Origin: Candidatus Thalassarchaeum betae
GTDB taxonomy: Archaea; Thermoplasmatota; Poseidoniia; Poseidoniales; Thalassarchaeaceae
DNA length: 59,143 nt
Reading direction: 5' to 3'
Assembly (NCBI GenBank): GCA_003193925.1
Contig: PSPG01000004.1
Location: 115,720 to 174,862, forward strand
Under the pieces are notes generated by a model. The model saw only the letters and a list, made by a program, of their open reading frames with translations. It had not been told where the DNA came from and did not search any database. This document shows positions 17,555 through 26,484 of this stretch, piece by piece. The first letter of the stretch is position 1, and each line of letters starts with the position of its first letter. The position numbers and the translations under genes were made by a program.

Positions 17555-17887
17555 TCAACGTAGTTCCCTGCCCGGTGGCGGCTGCTTGGGATCCCTGGCC
17601 TCATATGGCAGCACCATGACCAGTCCGCCTACTCCGGCTACCACGAACAAGCCCAGTGACCCTAGAAAGTTCGTCGTCTTGCGCGCTTTTTCCCCCTCCA
17701 ACTCCCCGCACAACACTGGATCGGGAGACTCAACGGTATTCAGGACCAGTAGCCTGTACCCCATGTCACACTCACGCTCGTGCTCCCTGACCGCGTCGTC
17801 GTGCTCCTGCATCAGATCCATCGTCATAGGGAACAGAAACAAGGCGCACCCAATCAGGACGAAGCCGATCTTTGGATCCCTGTCCAA
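17555..17887 (-). CDS. Two-helix membrane protein, unknown
   Basis: 110 residues: N-terminal helix IGFVLIGCALFLFPMTM, a polar loop of about 45 residues with two Cys (RECDMG, PVLCGELEG), then helix FLGSLGLFVVAGVGGLVMVLPY and a short basic/proline tail. The start is TTG at 17887, touching the preceding TAG; AGGTGA four bases upstream supports it. Second gene after the nucleoside phosphorylase. No family recognised. Confidence 0.7.
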   Translation of the reverse strand: MDRDPKIGFVLIGCALFLFPMTMDLMQEHDDAVREHERECDMGYRLLVLNTVESPDPVLCGELEGEKARKTTNFLGSLGLFVVAGVGGLVMVLPYEARDPKQPPPGRELR

Positions 17888-18661
17888 CTAATCACCTAAC
17901 TCGGCTAGAAGCGCTATCATGCAATTGCCGAGGCGCTCACTCATGGTGGCCGCTACAGCATCGACCGCTTCATGGTCGATGGCAGAATCAGGAGAGCCCG
18001 GGTTTCTTCCAGCGGCCCAGTTGGAGCAACACGAAAGTGCGACATGAGGAATTCCCCGTTCGGACATCAATCGTGATTCGGGGCCGAGAGTCATGCCGAC
18101 CGCGTCCGCACCGAGCCGCTCGAGGGCGTCGATCTCCGAAGGTGACTCGAACTGTGGACCGATGCACTGCGCCACGACTATCCCGCTCGGCACTATTCCT
18201 TGACTTACCTCAATGGTCCTCACACAAGCTTCGGAGGCGGCTGAGTCAAAGGGTGATGTCCTGTCGGCATGTGACGCATTATCGTCATGGAACGTCCAAG
18301 GCCTCTCAGCGAGGTCAAGTACGTCGCCCGCGACTGCAATGGTCCCAGGCGGCATGTCCTCGCGCATGGTGCCAACCGAGTTGATGCTCACCACCAGGTC
18401 TGGCTGACAGCTCGCGGCTGCGTGAACGTTGGCGCGATGCTCGATCATGTGAGGCGGAGTCCTGCTGCCGTCGTCGGAGTGGTGGCGGTCGATCAGCAGA
18501 AGCTCCCCCTCTGGGAGCCCAACCAGAGTGGCAGGCACCTGGCCCCAGTTTGAGTCGATACGGAGTGCATCCGAAGTTGCCCCTTGCATCAAAGCGAGTT
18601 CGGATGTAAACGCACTCATTCCAGTACCACAGAGCACCGCGATGCGGGCCACAGTACTCAC
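17888..18661 (-). CDS. Purine nucleoside / methylthioadenosine phosphorylase family
   Basis: 257 residues. MTAP/PNP family pattern: phosphate-site GTGMS near the N-terminus, RTPPHMIEHRANVHAAAS, VSINSVGTM, QCIGPQFESPSEI, VGMTLGPESRLMSERGI and CSNWAAG, the last two very close to methylthioadenosine/methylthioinosine phosphorylases. It would phosphorolyse MTA, MTI or a purine nucleoside to base plus sugar-1-phosphate. GTG start overlaps the eS1 stop as GTGA, so translation is coupled to a ribosomal protein gene. Confidence 0.87.
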   Translation of the reverse strand: MSTVARIAVLCGTGMSAFTSELALMQGATSDALRIDSNWGQVPATLVGLPEGELLLIDRHHSDDGSRTPPHMIEHRANVHAAASCQPDLVVSINSVGTMREDMPPGTIAVAGDVLDLAERPWTFHDDNASHADRTSPFDSAASEACVRTIEVSQGIVPSGIVVAQCIGPQFESPSEIDALERLGADAVGMTLGPESRLMSERGIPHVALSCCSNWAAGRNPGSPDSAIDHEAVDAVAATMSERLGNCMIALLAELGD

Positions 18662-19560
18662 TCCTTCAAGCGCTCGATGAGTTCGGCCTTGTTGCCGGAT
18701 ACGGGCTTGCCGGCCTCCCTCAGGAGGTCCTTCAGTTGGACCACGGTCATCGATGGGTAGTCGGGAGCATCCTCGGCCGCCTCGGGCTCCTCGGCAGCCT
18801 CCCGCTCGGCTTCGCTCTCTGGCTCATCTTCCTCCTCGCTCGGCTCTTCCGCTTCCTCGTCGAACTCCGAGTCCTCGGACTCGAAAACAGTTGAGGCCTC
18901 GCTCTCGGCCCTCTCCTGCTCGCGAATCTCATCGAGCGTCGGGCCATCCTGGGTTACGACGCCGGCCTGAATCAGTTGGGTGCGTCGGATCATTACGCCC
19001 CTCACCGGCTGAATCTTGGAGACCGTTTCCTTGATCTTGCTCTCCATAGTGCCGTCCAGAGATGCCTTCTGCAGGTCTATCCAAGTGCTGGTAGCACCAA
19101 TCTTGAGTATCACGTCACGCGCCAGTGCGCGCATCTCCTGCTTCTGGCTGGCCTTGATGCGGTTCCTCGATATCATTAGTGGCTTGATTCGCACATAGAA
19201 GCCATCGTCGGTGACGACATCGACCGTATCGTCGATCTTGCCCCTGTCGCGTCGGACCTGTCGGCGGATGTGGTCCTTCAGCATCTCGTGTCCAATGAAC
19301 TCGGTCAGAGCGTCGTCGCCGACTACAGCAGTGATTCGGAACTGTACCTTCACGTGCATCTTCGAGAAATCGCCGTCGAGCTCGTACTGCAGGATCTCGT
19401 AGTGCCTGCCGATCAGCACCGACTCCTCCTCGGCCATCGTCTCGCCGATTACTTTGAAGAACCAGGGGTTGCGGGGTGCCCGGATTGTGTACCAGCGCTT
19501 GGACTTCCATTTGTCCCGCTGCTTACGTGCCGCCGCCCGTGCTGCTGCTCCCTTCGCCAT
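18658..19560 (-). CDS. rps3ae: Ribosomal protein eS1 (S3Ae) with acidic linker and C-terminal SAP domain
   Basis: Residues 1 to about 205 are eS1: AARKQRDKWKSKRWYTIRAP, then FIGHEMLKDHIRRQVRRDRGKID, RIKPLMISRNRIKASQKQEMR and RRTQLIQAGVV. About 55 residues follow that are almost only Glu, Ser, Asp and Ala, and the last about 32 (PSMTVVQLKDLLREAGKPVS, then GNKAELIERLKE) match a SAP helix-extension-helix nucleic-acid-binding motif. Total 300 residues against about 200 for ordinary archaeal eS1. First gene of a four-gene operon. ATG start 19560. Confidence 0.93.
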   Translation of the reverse strand: MAKGAAARAAARKQRDKWKSKRWYTIRAPRNPWFFKVIGETMAEEESVLIGRHYEILQYELDGDFSKMHVKVQFRITAVVGDDALTEFIGHEMLKDHIRRQVRRDRGKIDDTVDVVTDDGFYVRIKPLMISRNRIKASQKQEMRALARDVILKIGATSTWIDLQKASLDGTMESKIKETVSKIQPVRGVMIRRTQLIQAGVVTQDGPTLDEIREQERAESEASTVFESEDSEFDEEAEEPSEEEDEPESEAEREAAEEPEAAEDAPDYPSMTVVQLKDLLREAGKPVSGNKAELIERLKE

Positions 19561-19700
19561 GGCAACGACCTCGTCTATCGGGGGCTACCCCGTTCGCGAC
19601 CGTGCGACCTACCCCGAGTATTTGAATCAAAGCCCACGTGGGGAGACTTTGACGATGTCGCAATCGTCGGATTCAAAGATGAGTCTTCCATGCCGGTGGC

Positions 19701-20141
19701 ATGGGACTGCACAGCGCGACCTGGAGGATCCATGCCAGCGCTGTGGACGATCTTGGGCTGCTCGAGGGCAGCCTCAGGTGGCTGGCCGGGGACGGTTGCG
19801 AGCTGACCACGGAGAGGGGGAAGTCGTGGCATGGCTCACCGCAGACCATCATACAGGCCCGAGTCAGTCGGAAGAAGGCTGCTAGGGAGTCACTGGCGAG
19901 GCTGGGCGGGGCTGCGTTGGCGAGTCTTGTCGAAGATGGGCTCGCCAAGCGCATTGACGAAGACAAGGTGATGCACGTCAGAGTCGAATTGGCGAAGTTG
20001 GTTCAGGGGGAAGTCAGGCTCTCGCCCGATGGACACAGCGGGGCTACAGCCAAGGGCCAGTTCAAGATCGAGGCCTATCCGGGGAGCGATCCGGCGGATG
20101 TCATGAACGATACGATACGTTCCCTCCTAAGTGTCGAGTAG
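19701..20141 (+). CDS. Exosome-associated RNA-binding protein (COG1325 family)
   Basis: 146 residues. It fits the archaeal COG1325 pattern: an N-terminal ATWRIHASAVDD-like strand/helix, GKSWHGSPQTIIQARVSRKKAARES (the family has G-HHGNPI-VLEARL), LAKRIDEDKVMHVRVELAKLVQGEVRL, and a final FKIEAYPG. The family is annotated as a predicted exosome subunit because its gene is often near exosome genes; the biochemical role is not settled. Divergent from eS1 (140 bases between). Confidence 0.8.
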   Translation: MGLHSATWRIHASAVDDLGLLEGSLRWLAGDGCELTTERGKSWHGSPQTIIQARVSRKKAARESLARLGGAALASLVEDGLAKRIDEDKVMHVRVELAKLVQGEVRLSPDGHSGATAKGQFKIEAYPGSDPADVMNDTIRSLLSVE

Positions 20142-20208
20142 GGTCGTAGCGCTTCGTTTCTGAGCAAGTTTATTACTCGGATTCACATCGCCAATGACGA
20201 GGAGCGGC

Positions 20209-20487
20209 ATGACTCATGTAGTCACCAGCGCATGCGTGCGATGCAAGTACCAAGATTGCGTCGCAGTCTGCCCTGTAGAGTGCTTCAGGGAGGCCGATGA
20301 GTATCTCGTCATCGACCCCGATGAGTGCATCGACTGTGCGGCCTGCATACCCGAATGTCCGGTTGGCGCGATCTACGCCGATACCGATCTGCCCGACGAG
20401 GAGATGGAGTGGCTGGAGCGCAACGAAATCGAGGCTCCCGACCTGCCCCTCGCGGAGGGCGACTCGCCGGTCCTCGCCGATTCGTGA
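20209..20487 (+). CDS. fdxA: Seven-iron (3Fe-4S/4Fe-4S) ferredoxin, FdxA type
   Basis: 92 residues starting [17 protein letters not shown], the classic FdxA start. Cluster sites: C-x2-C-x4-C-x3-CP ([18 protein letters not shown]) and C-x2-C-x2-C-x3-CP ([12 protein letters not shown]), with the long C-terminal tail usual in seven-iron ferredoxins. GAGGAG lies four bases before the ATG at 20209, which is preferred to the ATG at 20194. General low-potential electron carrier; specific partner unknown. PdxS follows 64 bases downstream. Confidence 0.93.
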   Translation: MTHVVTSACVRCKYQDCVAVCPVECFREADEYLVIDPDECIDCAACIPECPVGAIYADTDLPDEEMEWLERNEIEAPDLPLAEGDSPVLADS

Positions 20488-20551
20488 GCGGCCTGGGACG
20501 CGTCTCTCGGGCTGGACATAGGTTCATGAGGACATGCCGGGAGGATGGGAC

Positions 20552-21541
20552 ATGTCTCGGCTCGACCTCGAGAAGATGCGTCACGGGACGGAGCTGCTCA
20601 AACGCGGCCTCGCTAAGATGCAGGAAGGCGGCGTCATCATGGATGTCGTGACGCCCGAGCAGGCGCACATAGCCGAGGACGCCGCAGCGACTGCGGTGAT
20701 GGCCCTCGAAAGGGTACCTGCGGACATTCGATCAGATGGAGGAGTGGCCAGGATGAGCCATCCCGACCTGATACGCGGCATCATCGACACGACCAGCATC
20801 CCAGTGATGGCCAAGGCGCGGATAGGGCACGACGAGGAGGCCCGGGTGCTGCAGGCGCTTGGAGTCGACATGATCGACGAAAGTGAGGTCCTAACACCTG
20901 CTGACCCATTCTACCATATCGCAAAGAACGACTTTACCATCCCCTTCGTATGCGGATGCATCAGCCTCGGTGAGGCGTGCCGGCGCATCATGGAGGGCGC
21001 GGCGATGATTCGGACCAAGGGCGAAGCGGGGACAGGTAACGTGGTCAGCGCTGTGCAGCACGCGCGCGTGGTGGCTGAGGAGATCAGGCTTCTGCAGAGC
21101 GCGAATGATGCCGAGTTCGAGGTCATCGCCCGTACCATCTCGGATGGGTGGCGCCGCATCGAATCGGCTTCCGAGCACAACTTGGTGGTTCAGAACACCC
21201 CGTTCGGAAGCATGGACGCCTGCCATGACTCGATAGTGGAAATCATGGGCGAGGTGCGGGAGATGAGCAGGCTTCCAGTCGTTACTTTCTCCGCTGGAGG
21301 AATCGCGACACCGGCCGATGCGGCTCTGCTGATGAGACACGGAATGGACGGGGTCTTCGTCGGCTCTGGGATCTTCAAGTCGGAGCATCCGGCGACAACC
21401 GCCTCCGCCATAGTGATGGCGACTCACCACTTCAACGACCCGGAGCGGGTGATGGAGGCCAGCTCCATGATGGCTGGAAAGGCGATGGATGGGCTCGAAC
21501 TCGACAAGCTGGACGTCCGCATGGAAGAGCGCGGCTGGTAG
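20552..21541 (+). CDS. pdxS: Pyridoxal 5'-phosphate synthase subunit PdxS
   Basis: Synthase subunit making PLP from ribose 5-phosphate, glyceraldehyde 3-phosphate and ammonia supplied by the glutaminase PdxT. 329 residues. Asp31 (VIMDVVT), the Schiff-base Lys88 ([10 protein letters not shown]), Lys156 ([11 protein letters not shown]), and the phosphate loop [14 protein letters not shown] with [14 protein letters not shown] lies 7 bases before the ATG at 20552. No pdxT partner is seen in the window. Almost touches the convergent coiled-coil gene. Confidence 0.96.
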   Translation: MSRLDLEKMRHGTELLKRGLAKMQEGGVIMDVVTPEQAHIAEDAAATAVMALERVPADIRSDGGVARMSHPDLIRGIIDTTSIPVMAKARIGHDEEARVLQALGVDMIDESEVLTPADPFYHIAKNDFTIPFVCGCISLGEACRRIMEGAAMIRTKGEAGTGNVVSAVQHARVVAEEIRLLQSANDAEFEVIARTISDGWRRIESASEHNLVVQNTPFGSMDACHDSIVEIMGEVREMSRLPVVTFSAGGIATPADAALLMRHGMDGVFVGSGIFKSEHPATTASAIVMATHHFNDPERVMEASSMMAGKAMDGLELDKLDVRMEERGW

Positions 21542-21542
21542 C

Positions 21543-22529
21543 CTAGCTCTTGTTGCCCCTAGTCGTCCCGAGTCGTCGTGACTTCTTCTTCGCCTTGCTC
21601 AAGCGTCGAGAGGAGGACCTGTCCTCCTTCCTAGCCCCGCCGAGAGTAATCGAGCCCTGCTCAAGGAGCTGGTCGGCCAGCGAGTTTGCGAGCTCCTCGT
21701 CCTCGTCAGGAGTCTTCAAGGCGTCTCTGACCGACTGGTTGTGCTCCCTGATGATGCGTTCCTGCTCCTCGTGCTGGGCCTTGATCTCGTTGCGGATCTC
21801 ATTGACCTGGTCGAGCAGGACCTTCATGTCCGAGTGAACCTTGTCCGCAGCCTCTCGGGAGGCCACGAAGGCGTTGTGGAGCCTGTCGCCCTCGGCTCGG
21901 AGGAAGTCCCTCTCCTCCAGCATGGGCTTGACCTCCTCCCATATCTCATCCGCCTCCACATTGGCTTCCAACATGGCCTTGTGCTGGGCGTCGGCCTCGG
22001 CCTTCAGGAGCTGGATTGAGCCTTCCATATCGCCGAGGTCGATTTCGATGACCTGAAACTCCTCTGCTATCGGCATGAGCTCCTCGCGCTTGGCTATGAG
22101 CGCCTTGAGACGCTTGAGCATGGCGTTCTCCTTGCTGAGCGACAGGGAACCGTCGGTCATTATACGGTTCTCGATGCGGTCGATCTCCCCTATCGTCTCA
22201 GACAGTTGGATGACGATGGGTTTCGTACCACCTTCGCCCCTCTTTCCGCGCCGCTGGGTAATCAGTTCGCGCATCTGAGACTGGATCTCGTCTCGCTTCG
22301 CCTGATGAATCTTGGCCCTGTTCCTGACCTCCTTCTGATCCTCCATGCGCTCCTTGATTCGCTCCCTCAACTCACGCGCCTGCTCTTGGACTGAATTACG
22401 GGAATCGGCTGCGCGTCGGCCGTTCTCGTTGTGCCTGTTCCTCTGCTCCCGCATCCTCCTGAGTCGAGTCTCCATCGCATGGAGTCGGGTCCTGAGTTCA
22501 TCCTCAGGCTTGTCTGTTTCTCCTAGCAC
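21543..22529 (-). CDS. Long coiled-coil protein, COG1340-like (paralogue 1)
   Basis: 328 residues, predicted almost wholly alpha-helical coiled coil: charged heptads run through about residues 8-255 with no membrane segment. A short segment ANSLADQLLEQGSITLGG follows, then a very basic tail ending KKKSRRLGTTRGNKS. The layout resembles COG1340 archaeal coiled-coil proteins of unknown function. The terminal RLG-x-TRG motif recurs in paralogue 3 (27312). GTG start at 22529. Three relatives lie at 26485-29245 on the other strand. Confidence 0.75.
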   Translation of the reverse strand: MLGETDKPEDELRTRLHAMETRLRRMREQRNRHNENGRRAADSRNSVQEQARELRERIKERMEDQKEVRNRAKIHQAKRDEIQSQMRELITQRRGKRGEGGTKPIVIQLSETIGEIDRIENRIMTDGSLSLSKENAMLKRLKALIAKREELMPIAEEFQVIEIDLGDMEGSIQLLKAEADAQHKAMLEANVEADEIWEEVKPMLEERDFLRAEGDRLHNAFVASREAADKVHSDMKVLLDQVNEIRNEIKAQHEEQERIIREHNQSVRDALKTPDEDEELANSLADQLLEQGSITLGGARKEDRSSSRRLSKAKKKSRRLGTTRGNKS

Positions 22530-22571
22530 GGCACGACCACACTGGCCTCCCCTTTCAATAGACCTGAGTCG

Positions 22572-24146
22572 TTACAGACCCAGCAGTGTGAGCGTGAAGG
22601 GTACGAGGGGGGATAGTACCACTATCGCCGCCCCAACCATGAACAGGGCCCCCAATGTCATCCTGATTCGGGTGAACAGGTCAGACCTGACTTGGACTGT
22701 GAGGACCCTCCCGGAAATCAGGTTTCCAGCCTTGTCCTCAAGCCTAACGGTGACCGTCGCCTCGCCCATGGTCGAGGGCAGGAGGCTCTGCCAGACTATC
22801 CTCGTAGCAGACAGCGCGTTAGGCAGGGACGCGCTGAGTGGGATTGGCATGAGTGATTCCGATTCCGGAGAGTATGGGTCCACCTTCAGGCGGTAGACGC
22901 ATTCCTGGGGCCTGAAGTCGGGCGTCTGTACCCTCAGGACCAGATTCTTCGACTCATGGCCCTCGTTGAGCACGAAGGCGAACAGGTTGGCCTGACCTAC
23001 TACCAGATTCTCCATGCCCACATCGAACCACACACCGTCGTCAGTGCGCCCGGACTGCCTGCGCATGCGCATCCTGTCGTGGAGCCTGAAGAAGGGAGCG
23101 CACTTGGTGCGCGCGCGAGAGAGTAGCCTGTCCCAAGTCTCCTCCCCCAACTCGGGATGGCGGAACAGTCCCTCGACTGTCGCCGAGTCGACCATCGGCT
23201 CCAGCGCCGTTCTGAACTCGTCCTCGTCAATCAGAGAAGAGCGTCTTAGATACAGCATGTGCAGCAGCATCTCCTGGAGCTCGCGCCTGCTGCTACCCCG
23301 GTGTATCTTGGACTCGACAGAGCGAAGGTACTCGGATATCCTGACAGCGAGCAGGGGGTCTATGTGAGCGCGAATCACATCAGTGAAGGGACGGCTCAGC
23401 AGAGCTGGGTGGATTGGGGGGGAGAAGGCCTCCAGCATGCCCCAGGGCTCAGCGGTGTTGAAGCGCGAGCGCTCGGAGACCATGTGGACTCCGTGGCCGG
23501 ACAGCAGTGCACCGGTGGAGAACGCGAAGAGGAAGGGCGCGTCTGCGACCTCCTCGGAGAACCACAGGCTGCTTGCAAGCAGGACGGCCGCGAGAACCAT
23601 CAGGGTAATCGTGATCACGAGTTGTCGCGTGGCACCGTCCATGGTAGCCCTCATCTCGGTGTAACCGTGAGCGCTGTTGAAAGTCAGGCCCGCAGTGGTC
23701 AGCGCCTCTGCCTCGAGCCGAAAAATCGTCCTAGTGACCACCATCAGCCTCAGCAGGATGAGCAGCAAGGTGATGTCAGCGACAAGCATGAGCAGCGACA
23801 TGACGTAGATTCCCGTCGACATCGGCAGGCCGCCAGCGGCACCCTCGACATGATCGGCCCACCACTGCGGGTTCGAGTTGCTGAAAGACTGTGCCAGTCC
23901 GTAAAGCACGATTACCAGCAACGGCAAGTACAACACCAGTCTAGCACCGTCGCTTATCAGGAGCCTGTCAACCCTGATCAGCGTGAGCTCCTGGCCCCTG
24001 AGCCTCTCAATCCTCTCGCCTGTCTCCCCCGACTGAGTCGCTTGGGAGATTGGAGAAGGTGGCATATCGGGAGCGGGTGGGACTGATTCATCCAAAGCAT
24101 CGGCGAGGCTATCCAAATCGTTAGCATCGCCGTCGTCATCCACCAT
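22572..24146 (-). CDS. Polytopic membrane protein with large soluble domain, unknown
   Basis: 524 residues. An acidic N-terminus (MVDDDGDANDLDSLADALDES), about four membrane helices between residues 70 and 220 (LVLYLPLLVIVLYGLAQ, IYVMSLLMLVADITLLLILL, QLVITITLMVLAAVLLASSL, FLFAFSTGALLSGHG), a helical middle part, a beta-rich domain (about 370-490), and a C-terminal helix VVLSPLVPFTLTLLGL. No family recognised. Start at ATG 24146 because GGAGGT lies just upstream. It follows the DtxR-type gene directly and is likely in the same operon. Confidence 0.75.
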   Translation of the reverse strand: MVDDDGDANDLDSLADALDESVPPAPDMPPSPISQATQSGETGERIERLRGQELTLIRVDRLLISDGARLVLYLPLLVIVLYGLAQSFSNSNPQWWADHVEGAAGGLPMSTGIYVMSLLMLVADITLLLILLRLMVVTRTIFRLEAEALTTAGLTFNSAHGYTEMRATMDGATRQLVITITLMVLAAVLLASSLWFSEEVADAPFLFAFSTGALLSGHGVHMVSERSRFNTAEPWGMLEAFSPPIHPALLSRPFTDVIRAHIDPLLAVRISEYLRSVESKIHRGSSRRELQEMLLHMLYLRRSSLIDEDEFRTALEPMVDSATVEGLFRHPELGEETWDRLLSRARTKCAPFFRLHDRMRMRRQSGRTDDGVWFDVGMENLVVGQANLFAFVLNEGHESKNLVLRVQTPDFRPQECVYRLKVDPYSPESESLMPIPLSASLPNALSATRIVWQSLLPSTMGEATVTVRLEDKAGNLISGRVLTVQVRSDLFTRIRMTLGALFMVGAAIVVLSPLVPFTLTLLGL

Positions 24147-24148
24147 GG

Positions 24149-24802
24149 TCACACCTCCTCGGTCCTGGCCAGTATGCGCAGTGACAGTGGTTTGGACATC
24201 TGCAATCGATAGCCGCCACAGAATAACCCGTCCTCAGTAGATTGCACCTTGGTGCCGATGCCGAGACCGGCTACCTCCAGTGTGCGCGCGTCGGTGGCGT
24301 CCATGACAATCAACTCGACAGTTGCCGAGGAGCCCGACGGCAATGCCGAGATAGGCAGGAGGAATCCGCTCCTGATAGGCTCCACCCTCCTCTCTATCAG
24401 CGGGATCCTCTCACCACTGGGGGTACTCTCGGGATAGCCGAGCATCCTATCGAGTGCTGCCTCGAGCTCATCGTCTATGCCGTGCTCCAACCTGCATGCG
24501 GCCTCAGAGACGTCACCGGTGAACCCTATGACCTCGGTGAGTAGTATCTCTATCAGCCCCTCTCGGCGTTTTATCCTAGCAGCTCGCTGGAATCCCTCCG
24601 GCGTCAGGCGGCATCCCTTGTATGGGATGTGGGTGACTAGGTCGCGGCCCGCCAGACGCTGGATCATCTCTGAGGTGGATGCGGGGCTCACATCCATCAT
24701 CTCAGCGAGCTGGGTCGTCTTGACAATGGCGTCAGGCTTGTCGACATGTGCCTCGAAGAGGCGCTTGAGGTACATCTCCTCGAACTCGCTCAACTCAGCC
24801 AT
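24149..24802 (-). CDS. DtxR/MntR-family metal-dependent transcriptional regulator
   Basis: 217 residues. Order: winged helix (TTQLAEMMDVSPASTSEMIQRLAGRDLV, then YKGCRLTPEGFQ, about 28-75), dimerisation/metal-binding helices with LLTEVIGFTGDVSEAACRLEHGIDDELEAALDRMLG (Cys, Glu and His positioned as DtxR-family metal ligands), and a C-terminal FeoA/SH3-like domain. The family represses genes on binding Fe(II) or Mn(II). It sits between the zinc-ribbon membrane protein gene and the polytopic membrane protein gene. The likely operator is the palindrome at 26437-26455 (inference). Confidence 0.9.
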   Translation of the reverse strand: MAELSEFEEMYLKRLFEAHVDKPDAIVKTTQLAEMMDVSPASTSEMIQRLAGRDLVTHIPYKGCRLTPEGFQRAARIKRREGLIEILLTEVIGFTGDVSEAACRLEHGIDDELEAALDRMLGYPESTPSGERIPLIERRVEPIRSGFLLPISALPSGSSATVELIVMDATDARTLEVAGLGIGTKVQSTEDGLFCGGYRLQMSKPLSLRILARTEEV

Positions 24803-24813
24803 AATTCACCACG

Positions 24814-26364
24814 TCACCCCACCTCGGCCATGAATTCGGTCCTGCATGCCGGGCATCTGGAGCGGACGGGTCTGCGCTCCAGCGGAACCCGCAGCTTCTG
24901 GTCGCACTCCGGGCAAGATAGAATCTCCTCATTGGATGTTGCTACTGGCCACCAAGGAGCAGGCTCGGGCTCCGCTGTGCCCCCCTCAGAAGGCCCTTGA
25001 CCCTGCGGACGGGGCTCAGTAGGGGACTGGACTGCCGGTTCCTCCTGAGCGGGCCGGGCGGAGAATTGCGACATGCAGGCAGGGCAGCGGACCGTCCCGG
25101 TGTGCTCGGAGGGAATGTTCAGGCGCTGCTCGCAGTTCGGGCACTGTATCTCTCGCTTCGCGGGCGCCTTCTCGAACCTGCGAGTGATTCTTGAGTCCCT
25201 GAGCACCTTTCCTCTACCTTCCTCGGTGCCAGGTGTCCTCTCCGATACGGTCCGCCAAGCGATGATGCCGACCAGCACTACCGCGAAGCCCGACAGGGCT
25301 CCGTAGAAAGCCGCCATGAGATCGAATGGTAGTTCAGTCCCCCCACCGGAATCGGTGGACTCGACCGACAGGAACTCTGAGACTACGGTGCCTTCCATGA
25401 ACCAAGTGACCTCGAGCTCCACGATCTGCGAATCCGGCCACGGGCTGATATCCATAGTGCCCGACGACGTCCCCCCCGAGGAGACGGAAGACACGATCCT
25501 CTCAGCCAGCAGCATGCCGTCAGAGGTTCGGACAACCCTGAGTTCCCCCGATAGTGTAACGGCATCCCCGGAGTTGTTCAGCCAGTATGGCAGGCTCACT
25601 GAGTCACCGGGACTTGGTTTGTTAGGTGAGTGCGGGCCGAGTTCGACGGAGGGGGATATCGAAGGTGCATCCAAGTCGACCTGCCAAGTCAGGTTGACGG
25701 CCGAGTTGCTGGTCGTCCATCCTCGTGGCTCAAGGGTCACAGAGAGGTAATCTGCTTCCGGTTCCCCCAAGGCAAGTGACAATGTCCTGAGGCCAGGCTC
25801 GAGAGTGACTGAGAACCCCTGCACCTCATGCTTGACTCCTTGGTAACCCAAGGCGATGGAGATGTTGACGTCTCTGGACTCCCCTTCGGACAGCACCACT
25901 GAAATCTGCGAATCCAGGCCATCGGCCAAGGTCCAATCGACCTCGTCGAAACTCAGGTCCAGAGACTGAGCCTCGTAGACATGGATCTCCAGAGAGCCTT
26001 GAAGCAGCGAAGAGACTCCTCCATCGTCGCTCCCGACCTCCCAACTCATGTTCAGAACTCCGGCCGAGCTGGGAGTCATTGAGGCTGAGACCTCACGGCT
26101 CGAGCCGGGGTTGATAGCCACGTCGTCGCCGATAGAGAGATTGGTTCCCTCAGAATCGGTAAGTACCAATCTTACCGAACCGGTCTCCGAACCTTGGTTG
26201 TGAACCAGGATAGACGCTGTGATTTCGTCGCCGACATGCACTGGCTCCCCGACTACCGCCACATCAGCCGCGCCTGCGGAAGTGAACATCTTCTCATTGT
26301 CCTCGGCGAAGGCTGCCGGGGACAGAAGGGCCGATGCAAGCATGATAACCGCGATTTTTCGCAT
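24814..26364 (-). CDS. Exported beta-domain protein with one membrane helix and two cytosolic zinc ribbons
   Basis: 516 residues from ATG 26364. Signal peptide MRKIAVIMLASALLSPAAFA; three beta-sandwich, CARDB-like repeats outside the cell (about 30-350, with phrases such as VHVGDEITASILVHNQGSE); a membrane helix LMAAFYGALSGFAVVLVGII; then inside the cell a basic stretch, zinc ribbon 1 (CPNCEQ, CPACMS), a Pro/Glu linker, and zinc ribbon 2 (CPECDQ, CPACRT) at the very end. A transmembrane link between an outer adhesion-like part and cytosolic zinc ribbons. Function unknown. First gene of the operon with the DtxR-type regulator. Confidence 0.78.
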   Translation of the reverse strand: MRKIAVIMLASALLSPAAFAEDNEKMFTSAGAADVAVVGEPVHVGDEITASILVHNQGSETGSVRLVLTDSEGTNLSIGDDVAINPGSSREVSASMTPSSAGVLNMSWEVGSDDGGVSSLLQGSLEIHVYEAQSLDLSFDEVDWTLADGLDSQISVVLSEGESRDVNISIALGYQGVKHEVQGFSVTLEPGLRTLSLALGEPEADYLSVTLEPRGWTTSNSAVNLTWQVDLDAPSISPSVELGPHSPNKPSPGDSVSLPYWLNNSGDAVTLSGELRVVRTSDGMLLAERIVSSVSSGGTSSGTMDISPWPDSQIVELEVTWFMEGTVVSEFLSVESTDSGGGTELPFDLMAAFYGALSGFAVVLVGIIAWRTVSERTPGTEEGRGKVLRDSRITRRFEKAPAKREIQCPNCEQRLNIPSEHTGTVRCPACMSQFSARPAQEEPAVQSPTEPRPQGQGPSEGGTAEPEPAPWWPVATSNEEILSCPECDQKLRVPLERRPVRSRCPACRTEFMAEVG

Positions 26365-26436
26365 TACTGCCACAGCAGCGCCTAGGCCCATTGGCAATGC
26401 CTCGGAATAGGTGCCCGTATGAATCAAACGCCTGGC

Positions 26437-26455
26437 AAGGTCACATAGTGACCTT
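26437..26455. promoter_or_regulatory. Perfect 19-bp palindrome, probable operator
   Basis: AAGGTCACATAGTGACCTT: two 8-bp arms around ATA. It lies between two divergent operons, 73 bases from the minus-strand start at 26364 and overlapping the TATA-like element before the plus-strand start at 26485. Size and symmetry fit a DtxR-family operator (19 bp in DtxR itself), and a DtxR-type gene is the second gene of the minus-strand operon. Binding is inferred. Confidence 0.65.
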
Positions 26456-26459
26456 TAAT
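26453..26459 (+). promoter_or_regulatory. TATA-like element of the coiled-coil operon
   Basis: CTTTAAT, ending 25 bases before the ATG at 26485. This spacing predicts transcription starting at or next to the start codon (leaderless mRNA). Its first bases are inside the palindrome, so a bound repressor would block TBP. Confidence 0.5.
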
Positions 26460-26484
26460 GCGGGCTCTCTCGTGCCCCGGAGCC

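Noticed and set aside
19651..19668. GACGAT-GTCGCA-ATCGTC inverted repeat between eS1 and COG1325 genes
   Set aside because: Only 6-bp arms in GC-rich DNA close to coding sequence; expected by chance at this scale.
23259..24086. 275-codon plus-strand frame opposite the polytopic membrane protein
   Set aside because: Composition is the mirror of the minus-strand gene, which has clear membrane helices and a good ribosome-binding site.
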